Assembly: GCF_001949145.1 (NCBI RefSeq)
Contig: NW_019091356.1
Location: 2,334,944-2,398,943, forward strand
Length of the DNA: 64,000 bases
Direction: 5' to 3'
DNA from: Acanthaster planci
Taxonomy: Eukaryota; Echinodermata; Asteroidea; Valvatida; Acanthasteridae
The notes under the pieces are model-generated. The model made no database searches. It saw nothing but the letters and a program-made list of their open reading frames with translations, and was not told the origin of the DNA. Positions within the stretch are counted from its first letter, which is position 1. Every line of letters begins with the position of its first letter. Below, piece after piece: positions 26,017 to 38,000 of this stretch. The position numbers and the translations under genes are program-made.

Positions 26017-29000
26017 TCAAACAGGCGGGGGCGGTGGAGGAGGGGGCAGGTCCTCCCTTGGGGGAGGTGGAGGAGGGGGTGGATGGTCATTGGATGATTG
26101 GTTGAAGGAGTACGGGTACCCAAAGCCCTCGGATGATGGTAACGCAGTCACTGTTGTCAGGGGTGCGTGGTGAGAGAAGTCGTGTGTACTGTAGAACTGG
26201 CCTGTGGAAGCGGCGTTGTGACCGTCATAACCGGTGTATCCGGAAGCAAGATCCATTGGCGGCATGGGCAGACTCAGCAAGGACTGGTCGCTGGGCAGGA
26301 GGGATTTGGGATGCGGGCGGCTCTCCCTGCCGTGTGCTCTTTTCTTCGCTGGCGAGGATGCGGCGGGGGATGGGTCCCTCCCTCCCGAAGACACCGAGTC
26401 GGATCGACTGTGCGACCTCTTTCTCTTGTGAGATTTGTGGCTGCCATCGTCACCCCGTAGGTGACTCCTCGATTTGTGGTGGTGCTTGTGGTGTTTGTGG
26501 TGGTGGTGGCGGCGATGACCGCTGGACTTGTCAGACCCTTGTTCTGCTTCTGGACAGTAGTCCGAATTGGTGTAGGCTGCCTGCCCTTTGGACAGACTCA
26601 GCTTCATCACCAACCCCGGCGAGCTGGTCTGCCTGCTGGTCTCGGGCGACGACTCTTTTTGGCCGTCCCGCTGTTCATTGAGTTGGACAAACCTTTAATC
26701 TTCAGCCTGATGCCGCTCGAGGTAGTCAGGATGGACGAATGAGGCTGCGTGTCCTCGGCCTCCTCAGTAGCACTGGCCTGGGGCTGGACTGAGCTTTGCA
26801 AGCCCTCTGCCTCTGCACGGGACCTCTTCCTGTGGTCTGAGGAATGGCGATGTTTGTGAGGTGAGTCTCTCGACCTGTGAGCCTCACTTCGCTTCTTTCT
26901 GTGGTGGCTTTCCTTTTCCCTGTAACTCTTAGGGAGACAGCTCTCATCTCTTTCCCGTTTCCGTTCCCTGGGTTCAGAGGTGTGGGCTGGGGGCACAGTG
27001 GGCTTCAGGTCCAAAATTGGAGGAGGCTCATGACACTGGTATTTGGATTGCTCTGCCATGTGTGCATTAATCAGTTTATCAATGTCAGCATCGACAGACT
27101 CACTGTCAGCCATTTCATCAGATACTCCAGGTTTTAGTACTTCGAGAGGCTTTGCAGGTTCCCACACAACATTTAGCAAGGAAGCTTTGCCAGGATCGAC
27201 TTTGGCTTTGGGTGCTTCGACAATCTTTGGTGGCTTGGGCACTTGTTCAGCTGCAACACCAGGTGACCCCCGAGACCTTGGAGTTGTTGATTTCTGAGAT
27301 TTTGGTGTTTGCGGCTTGGACTGCTGGTCTGTCTTTTGGGGAGTCACTGTTTCTGCCTTTTGGGGTTTGGCTTTCTCGGGACTCTCTGAGGTAATTGTCC
27401 CTGGCTTTGATTTGGCCACTGTAACTTTCTCAGATGAGTGTGCAATGGGCTTGGCTGGCACAGGCGCTTCTGGTTTTGAAGCCGGAGGCATCGGGGGCTT
27501 TCTGTGGGTTGCTGGCTTTGGTGGCGCAACTACATCCGGGGTTTCCAGCTTGACACAGACCTGGCCTTGCACAGTTGGAATGGAAATCTTCTGGGACTTG
27601 GCCAACAGCTTTGTTGAGGTCATGCCACTGTCCTTATCCAACAGTGATCTATCCTGATTAACCTGAGGGATTTGTGACTTTGGTGTTGAAAGTCTTTGTG
27701 TTTGTCCCTGTCCTTGTTTAATGCTCTGCTTTTTTAGTGTTTCTGGTCTAAGAGGCTGGGACAGTGGTATCACCTTTTGTGCCCTTGTAACATCCGATTT
27801 TTCTGCCCCTGTTTGCAATGCTGGAGTCCCCGGCTCAGTCTTTACTGCCCTTAGCTGTTGAGGCTTCTGAGCGTGATGTACTTCTGCCTCCTTACTTCTC
27901 GACATGTCAGAAGTTAGCTGTTTCACATTCTCCACTTTCTGTGTAACAGTGTGAGTCTCAGTTCGTGGTAACCTTGACTCTTCGGTTTTATGGGACTTGG
28001 ATAGCAGATCAGATTTAAGCGATTTAGGAGCCTCAGTCTTAGAGACCCCAGCACTCTTTGTACCAGACACTTCCTTTTTACTCAACATTACAGTGTCAGA
28101 TCTATGCAAAAACATGCCCTCGGTCTTTACCACCTCTGACGGCTCATGTTTAACAGACACCGATGCCACTCTTCTGTCAACCTTGGCCAATTCTGGTTGT
28201 TGTATCAACACTCGTTCGGGTCTCTGGGGTTTTGGAAGCTCCTGGTCAATTGGCTGTGGCAGTTCTGCTCTCTGAGTCTCCACGGCTGATCGCTGCTCTT
28301 TCTTGACATCAACAGGGACCAGGGGTGGAATAGCTGGCTGTGTCCTCTCCTTCTCAGCTGGGGTGCCTTTGGGAGTCTCTGATCTCTGTGGTTTAAGCGA
28401 TTGAGACTTCGGAATTCGAAGTGTCTCGGCCGATGGTGTCCTGTGCTTCTCAGATTTCACATTTCCTTGGTTTTCGGGCCGCTGAGATCTGTACATTTCA
28501 GATTTCGACAGTCTTAGCATCTCTGCATGGGCCTTGCCTGGTAGATCTGAGGTTGGGAGTTTTTCCAAACTGTGTGCATTTGGAGTTTCTGTGTGATGGG
28601 GCCTTTGGGATACAGGAAGATGTGGTTTGGGTGGTGGGGCAGAACTGGGTAACCTGGTATTGTTTTCTGGCAGTCTGGGGTTAGCACCATGATCTCTACT
28701 CTCGAAGCCATTTCTCTTGTGTTCCTTTCCCTGCACACTTGAACCCGAATGCTGCTTCCTGTCTGATGAGCCACTTGGAAGCGAGTGGCGGCTGTGTTTG
28801 TGATACTGGTCTGTGCTCTTGGAGTACCTGGAGTCTGAGACGTTAGCACCTTGGCTGGGTTGACTGCCCGGATCATGAGGCCTGTGCTGCGAATGCGGTC
28901 TTTGGTCTCTGTTTGGTCTGAGGTCTGTTGGTCTTCCAGAACTCTTGGCCTGAGAGTGGCCACCCGACTGTTCTTGGCGATCGCCAGGGGGCTTCTCTGC

Positions 29001-32000
29001 TCTCCTGAGATCTGGGGGCATATGTCTGTCTTCTGGCCTGTGTTTCTGACCTCCTTGACTATGGTAACCTTCCCCCCGATATCGTTGGTCAGCGTGAGGA
29101 AGGTCCGTGCCTCCCTTGGAGAAGTGGCTAGTTTGATGCGACATAGTACTTGGCCTAGAGGCAGTTTGACTGGGTCTAGGTTGAGCCATCTCCCTACTCT
29201 GCTGCACGTTCTTCACCCGCTCGCGTTCCTTCTGCTCCCAGTACTCTTTCAAAGACTTCTTAACGGGATGCCCTAGTTGATCACCTGGCTTCCCAGGCTC
29301 GGCATCAGGCTGCGTGCTGGGCTGACCATGCCTGGGCTTGTAACCTGTGCTGCTCATGTACTCGGTATCGAGGGAGAACATGGAGGTCTCCATCATGGGC
29401 AGGCCCATGTTGACATCCTGCAAGGCCAGCCCCTCCCCCTCGCCGTGGGAGGCCTCCTGGGAGGAGAAGCTATCGCCCTGGCTCGAGGCGGGCAGATCCT
29501 GGGTGCTGATGGAGCTCTCCGAATTGCCGCTGCCTGGCAGCCCACTGTCAATGGAGGAGACCGAGGCTGCAGAGGATGGTATGTGCTTGGCAGTGCTGGC
29601 TGAGTCAATCTCGGAGGTGCCTTCCTTAGGGCGTCTCTTGGACTGAATGGGAAAAGTGCCAGAAAGGAAACTTATGTACATATCATGATGAATTTCGTAA
29701 GGGCAGAAATGTTACACAGTGTACTGAACATTAGTAACAGGCACATAGGTGGTGCGTACGCATTGAATACCTCCAACAAATAGCATGTTGTAACGTGTGA
29801 ATTAACGTGTGATGGCATCTGCATAGTTTTGTCCATGCCACACTTGTCTCGCTTACAAAATAGTGTCCTATATTCTGGCAATCATGCATGTAAAAACAAC
29901 TACAGAACTAGACCGAGAGCCTACAGTACATAGAGGGCGCTAGTAGCATGTACATACACAGTAGTTAAAAATTACAGCAAAGTAAAAAGGGAGTGTATCC
30001 TGCATGTTGTCATGCTATTATGAAATTCAGCGACAGACTTTGATAATATTAGCACAAACTTCTTCAGGAATCATGGTTTATATAGCAAGCTGATACTGCA
30101 GCTTTTGTTGTTGTTTTTTAGGGGGAGGCCACACTTGCTCACAATGTGGACCTGCTCACTTTTTGGACCCATGCTGGTTGCTATTTGGGGGCAGATTACA
30201 TCAAGCCATTTTCTCATCAAAATGGTGTTTGTTCGATCCAAAGCACATGTGCGTGGACCGAATGTCCAAAGGGATATGTGAAAGTACTAAACGCAATTTG
30301 ATGTTGAGGTTTTTCCTCTGGTTTTTTTGGTGCTTATGACAGGTAAACTGCAAGACTTTGTTCTTGCATTTTAACTCGGCACAGCACACTGTATGTCTCT
30401 GGCCAAAAGCTGACAATTAAAAAGAAAAAGGGTTAGCTTTGTCCAAACACGCGTTCAGGCCTAATTTCATGCAATGAACCATCACGACTGTAGCCCACAT
30501 CCAATGAGTAATTTTTAACTAAGGGAAATGCAACTGACACAATGAGCAGACACTTACTGCCACTTGTTCCTTTGAGATTCTTCGCCTCAGTCGACTTGGG
30601 CAAGCCTCAAAGATTCTCAGAAATTCCTGCGTGAGCTCTTAAATTACACAAGCAAAGGAGGGGGGTAGGGAAGACAAAATGCCATTTTTTTTAGAAAGTC
30701 CAGAACTTTTCCAATGAAACAAGACTACTGGTAAATGCAAGGGCAAAATAACTTTTACTCATTGGTAATGGAAATACAGTCAAACCTCAATACGAAGAGC
30801 ACTGTTAACCCTAACCCTCCTCAGTCCTTCAACAGGTGAAGGATTGAGGAGGGTTAGGGTTAATAAAAGGTTCCTGTCATAACGAGGACAAAGTTTAGGT
30901 CCCGAGTCTTTGTTTTTCTGTTTTCCACTCCTGATGATACAAGGTTCCTGTTAAAACAAGGTTATTTGTAAAGCTCCCTTATTAACGAGGTTCAACTGTA
31001 CTTCACAGTAAAGAGGTGGATTGAGACGGCCGGGGATTGTCCCATTTGGGCCGATCTGGATTGAGCAGGATCTCATCAAGACTCACCATCCAGCAGCTCT
31101 TTGGTGACGGTCGGGTCCACATACTCCCACCAGTCTTTGCCATCACTGGACCTCATGATCTGCAAAGTAAGAGACACAACGTGAATCAGGCTCTGGAATG
31201 ACAGTTGGCATCAGATTGTTTCTGATCCCAGCACATCCTGAAGGAGGTAAATTTCACAGACACTGTTCCATGGGAAAATCTGCTTTGTCGGATGAGACAA
31301 TCAACCAGTGTTCCAGGCAGTGTTGTATTCGAGTCCATCACAAGTCATTCGGTCTTAAGCCAATTTACAAGCTATTCAAATGAGCTGTGACAAAAGCATT
31401 CTTTTGTAATTGTTCACCCTGTTACTTATGACTGGCCTTGTGAAGGGAGTCGTGATCGTTCAGTGAAGAAAAACAGGTAGATTTCCCTTGAACCAGTGTT
31501 GAAGGGAAATCTACCTGATTTTCTTTGCTGAACGATCACTTGCACGAGGAATATTTTTGCTCCTATTAAACATAGTAAATTGGCTGCTATTTATCAGGCT
31601 CTTGTGGAGTTCCATGATTCACTGACAGCATAAGCACCCTTTGTATTTACTTTCACTGAAAAGCAAGTGTCTGTGCACTTTTGAAGAATCAATAATGTCC
31701 ACCATGAGAATAATATAACTGGAGTATTTCTCAATTATGTATCAATAAACGCCTGGGAGATTAAAAATCTAGTGAAGATTTTACAAAAAGTTGGTTCTTA
31801 GGACCCTCTTTCCTTCTCCATTTCTTGTTTAGGTTTAGATTTAGATTGATCTTGCAAAATGCCGGGTCTCAATTTGGTCGAGATTTCTGCTGAATGAGTC
31901 GGGGGATTTTCTGGCCCTCTTTGACAACCAGCACCTGCCAACACCTACCTCCCACTGAGACCACTTGGCAGCCAGATAGATACAGACGCACGCCACCACG

Positions 32001-35000
32001 GTCGGTTTGTACTGCAAACAGAAGGTGGTCAGGTGTAAACTGCAAATTCAAAACAGATCAAGCAGAAAGAAAGTGAATCGACCGCCGGGTTATTCCTCGC
32101 GCAACTTCGATTTACAAGCAATGCAGAGTATGCGGCTTACCATTGGATGGCTCTTTTTTCACAAACAGGCTCTCAGCAATTTTCACATTTTCTGGACCTA
32201 CAGAATTTCAGTAAGGATCTTTGTGTGTACCCATTAACCCTAACAGTCCTCAATCCTCCAACAGGTGAAGGATTGAGGATTGTTAGGGTTAATGAGTGCA
32301 TTTAGAAAGCTCCAAGCGCACTTCTGAATTCCCCATTACTACATGAGGCGACTGTGGCCCACATGCGGCTAGCGAATAGCTAGCGGAGACTGGGAGAGAT
32401 TGTAAGCAAAATAAGAAGACCAGATTGGATGATGCAGATTTTTGTGTTTAATGACACTGTGAAGCTCTTGACAGGATAATCGAGCACCTCAAGATTTTGA
32501 AGTGAAAAACAGCTCAGAATGCTTTTTGGACTGTGATGCTTTGTCACATCCTGTTGCACAAATGACCAATTTAGCCCATTTGGGGGGGGGGGGCACAACT
32601 TTGTGCAGATGGAGGGTGATTTTTCGAGCTTTCATGTAGTGTTTTGTGTTTCTAATTTTCAGTCAATGGATTCATGGAAACTTAATTCGTTACATACAAG
32701 TATACAAGGCCTATTAAACTTACCTGGATGACTGGTAAATCCTATCTAATTATTTTACTTCACACTTTTACTAGGAAAAACAAATCACAACCCATTTATA
32801 GACTAAACTTTCAAAACGAAAGTTTATGCTGAATGGTCAAGCTCAAGCATATTTATCAGTTTATCTGCCACAACTTTTACTTTCTCGTGACCTTTTTTGT
32901 GAAGTTACAGCCCTGATGAGATCTCTTCTATGAAAAGCATGCAGCAATAATCACATCTTTTGAAAAGGTGTTCAAATCAAACAAATGTGAAAGTACGGCG
33001 GATGTTTAAAAACTAATATGGTAACATCTGGGGAGGGGAAGCCACATGATATTCAAGTGGTGGTAGGCGATGGATTTCTTGAAGCTCTCAATGACGAGTT
33101 TTGTGTTTTGCACTCGGGCATTATCTGGTGAAAAAAAGGTAATCTTTTTTGATTAGAAATCAATGGCTACGACGAGAAACGATTGGTTTTCGTTCTGCTG
33201 AATCACTTTATTATCTATCACTTGAGCAACTGCTCCTTACAGGATACACTGGTTGAGGGAAACAAGTGGGGTTTTTATGAGCGTTCACTAATCTTGAAGC
33301 CCCAGGTATAGCGAAGGCATTCACAAAGACAAAGGTAACTAACAAAAAGCACTTTTGATATCTTACTTCCATGTCATGCAATACACTGGCATATTTACCT
33401 TATGAGAGCAAGAGCGGTCCTTGCGTACGGTTTACGACAAACCTGCAGCCCTGGCTCCATGTAACTCTATTACACTGTGCATAAGTTCCCCATACATGTG
33501 AAATACACATCGACTTTAACCCTAACCCTCCAGCCTACTTTGGCTAGAAACCCTGCCAGACACATCAGTCTGCATCATTTGTCAAAGTGGCTTGCCTGCC
33601 CAGTGTAACAAGATCCAACAGTTCTACTCTCCCCACGGCCAAACAGTGTGTGCGGGTCTGTGGTTGCCAGTTACCACACTATCCAACAGTGGCATTGTTC
33701 AATAGGACTAGCTGCCATTGTCTCAACATAGCCAGTGTGTGCCACTGCTGTTGATTGCCAAGTGCATCAAAGTAAATCAAACTTTTCACCTGGTGCACTG
33801 TGCTGCATCTGGGAGGGTTAGGGTTAAGACCGGCATCAGTGGACAAATCTCCCCCAGGGCTCTCTGCAAGCACTCAGTCGATACATGCTATCGCATGGCT
33901 CCAAATGAGCCCAGTTGAGCGTGTAGATAATAACCGAGTCGACTTGGCCAAAGGAGTGCCCAACGGGGTAATTTAGCCCAATGATGCATGTCAGATGTGT
34001 TAAAATAGAAAAGACAGATAGAGAGGCAATGGGGGGCAGCCAACCTGTTGTTCGCCATGAAATAGGAGGTCTGGGCCAGGTCCTTGCTGGCTGCTTGCCC
34101 GGGGGACGGAAGGGCCAATTCCCCCAGGGTGAGAGACCGGAAGGCCGCAGCACATATCCCGTGGTCGCCACAAAACGGTGACACGGTGGCAAAGCCATGA
34201 GGAGGGACGGGGGGCAAACAGACGGCAGGTGATGAGGGGCGGAGGGGTCGGGGAGCAAAAGTGGGGGGAAACTCATTAGCATGATTTGGCTGGAAGTGCA
34301 AACATAACCAAGTCCGAGGCTGACGCGTTTGTGCCAGGCTACGTCCTTTTTGGCTTCTATTTTGTTTTATTTCCTTTTTTGGGGGGCACTTTTTCTTGCC
34401 AAAGGTATGTGCAACATGGAACAGAATACAATAGCCAGAGTAAATACCTCAGCCTAAGATTTATTCCCAATAGCTTCAGAATAAAAGCACTTTCAATTCT
34501 TACAAATACCGCAAGGACCAAATAACTTTGGAACTTTCTGCAGCATTTGTAAGAAGCCAATGACTAATTCATATCATTATCTAAATCTGCCAACACCTTA
34601 TCGACAATGTTAGACTTTTCTCACAAAAGTTTACCAAATGATTCCCATAAGCTTAAAATTACTGTCAGACGACTTCGAAGCATACAACATAGTAACTTAT
34701 GAGAAGTTAAGAATGCATCTAACGCTACGATAATCAGCAACACACACACACACTCAAATGCACACAATATTTTCTCCTAAAAAATCTGAGGGGAATAAAA
34801 AAGAAGGTGAGCTTTACAGAAATTTGAAACGTTTGAAAAGTGAAAGCACAATGGTAAGATTTAAAGGACCCGTTATTCACCAAACTGCACACAGTGCCCT
34901 GTCCAGGGGAAAAACAAACGTGTACTTTTAACTCACGTGAACCAAACGCAATCTTGAATCGACCTGAAATGCCATGTAAAAGAGAGGCATGAACTGATGT

Positions 35001-38000
35001 ACAGTGGTTACATTATCACAACTCCAGCATATGTTCAAACACGTGTATTTAAGATGGTGGTCCGTGTCACATCTTTTCTTCGATTTTGCAACTGCTTTGA
35101 AACCTGCAAGCCTATTAACCACTTGCCGCCGGGGACTACGGTTTCGGGCACCGTGTGTGTATATGCGTGACCGGGGTCTCTGAAATTAGACGAAGGGAAC
35201 TGGGCCTTGTAACAAAAGACGGTACTTGGAACAAAAGACTAGGCTGCTGGGCATTACCAACATTTTTTCACTCTCAATAGTGGAGATAATCCAGCCTTGT
35301 TTTGAAACAGTATACCACGGCTTAGGGCGAGCAGATTACCACTGGGGACAAAAGCGCTCCACCACCGCAGCGATGAGCCACACAGCACCACTGCACACTA
35401 ATCTGGCCCCTATTGAAAAGAGGTCGGCAACGCACTGTGCCAGGTTCGTGAACAAAAGAACGTTACATAACACCACACAATCTGGGCTCTTTTAACAAGG
35501 CAGCAGGCCTGGCTGAAATACTCAGGCATCAATAGATTCCTATGATGCAAGATATGGGGCGGAGAGAGCCCCCCCCCACCGCCTTTGTGTTAGTCATTGT
35601 TTGATCAGAATCTCAGGAATTCTTTACAGACTTCTAGGGGGAATGTGTTAGGTAACAAAAGTCTAGAGTGTGTATAGAGATTGGACATGTGGGGGGGAGT
35701 GCCCATCTGCCCCATCTCGTACACGATATCAATAGATTTTGTCTGTCAGACTAGAGTAGCCACCAAACAGTAACTTGTGTGGGTGTAAACATCCATTAAT
35801 TGAAATGATGAATTTTGAATAAGTCCCGGTTATGTGCACTGCATTTTTCAAACCACCCAGCAGCAAGTGGTTAAGTAGCATGTAGCCTGGAGAAACAAGG
35901 GGTCAAATTTTGAGGAAACTGGCGGTGAAGCAAGCGAATGGGGTTGCTGACCTTGCTTTTAGAGCCGAGTCAATTTGAATAATTCACTATTCGAATAATC
36001 GACCTTCAATTCAATCGAATATCTGAACATTCGGTCGTACCGACCAGCAGGTTGTTGAACAAACCTTATACAAAATCAGTTGCAATAACACACACAATTG
36101 TACATTATAATCACTATAATGGCTTCTCACGTCTAGGAGTATCTCCAGCCACAATTTAGCAAGTTTTAAGAGCGAACAGTACTTCTTGCCCTGTTGAAAA
36201 TTTCTATTCCTTTTAAATAAAAAAAAATTTAACTTTTTGAATCATTGTAAGATTTGATTCTGCTCGAAACAAGCCTCCATAGTGCAACTTTTCTCATTTA
36301 AATCAAAGAAAACTACCTTTTCCTTTTTAGGAATTTTGCATTCGAATATGTAATTCAGAAAATAATATTTGAATATTTGATAATCGACAAAGCCCTACTT
36401 GCTTTCTGTTCATTCGTAACTATTTTGCCAACTTACTGCTTTATTGTTAAATAAATCCACTTCGAGCAAGCAGAGACTAAACTCTACACGGACAAGCAAA
36501 ACAGCTGTCTATTTCTACTATATAAATTCTATCAAAATATGCCGAATGCTGTGCTGACTAGTCACTCCAGTTCAGGTGTGAATACAGTACGGTGGCACAA
36601 CTGAATGAAACACAACACGCTGAGTTTCTTGTAAGGGTCTTTGCTCTCTAGTCCTTTTTTGTTAAGTTACAAAGTTCAGGCCACAACATTTATAGTAAAT
36701 ATGGTAAATATACATAACCTATTTGTTTGGACCATGACTCTTTTTTCATTTTTTTTTTTAAACTTGACTTTTGCTTCAACAAGTGAAAAGCCTAAAATAC
36801 CACTGTTCAGTGTTAACATTTGCATGAAACAAATAATTAGGGGTGCCTAAAAAAAAGTGAAAATCAGAATTTCAAAGTGAAAGTATCTGACTCTCTTGAG
36901 TTGATTTCAAATTTGTTCTATGACGAGTTTTCAGAAAAAAGCCGACAAGAAAACTTATAGCTTTGCCTCATCCCCTGGACAGAGCACAACAGGGCAGAAA
37001 TGGTCCGTTTGTTACCCCAAATAGCTGTCAAGCAAATGGTTTGTAACTTAAGTCAATGCCTCAAGACACAGTGACTGATGACTGAGTTACCCTACTGCAA
37101 TTCACTCTTAGGAATGATGAAACTGAAGACCGCGTTTGACTATGTTTGAATAAAATCCAAACTACGCTTGGAAACTTTGGTCATACTTCTGATCAATTTC
37201 AACTACTGGGAGGTCGTTGAGGCTTTGACCAAATTCATCAAATACACCGACAATTTACAGTTGAGCAAATTACACGGCCTGAACACAATCTGATCACCAA
37301 GAATTCCATGTTTATTGTTTAAACATTTAAAACTAAAAACAAAATTCACATAGCCCTCATGAATAATTCATTCCTAAACACACCATTCATAGAATACCGG
37401 TGGTTCTGATTGGTTCACTGGCCATGAATCATTCACATATAAATATTCAAAGGGGGCTCCCTCTGTAGGATCTGCAAAGAAAGCACAGATGGCAGTTAAT
37501 TTGGTGATGCTTAACTACTGATAAACTGAGGAATCACTCACCTCGAATCATCTGTGTACATTTAATAACATGGGTGTGAGGATGGTCGACGGCGACTTCA
37601 AAACCTTGGAAACAAACCAGAATGATGCTGAATCAAAACGGGACAGAGAGACTTCAATTTGATGGCAATGTCACAAGTTCGTGTGTATTCATTTACCACT
37701 GCGATTTTTTGAGCCCATGACAATAATTCCTCAGTAACAAAAAAAAAACAAAACAAAAATCAATGGATGACTTTGTATGGATCCCTAGTTTTTTCATGAA
37801 AGTAACTTTGGAAGTACAACATACACAGGTAATTAAAACGTGCTTTTCATCATTAGTATAATGTATCAAAATTCATCTACAGTGCAAACAAGATTTTTTT
37901 TACTTACTGATTTCGTTGACACATCATTTTAGAATACAGTTGCAGTCCTAAGTTTCGAGTATTCCTTTGGGTGTGTGCGCCCAGCAGGCTCCCCTTTCCA

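Noticed and set aside
26133-29646. Several + strand frames of 80-180 codons across the cyclin T last exon
   Set aside because: They are antisense shadows of a long, GC-richer coding exon and show no recognisable protein features.
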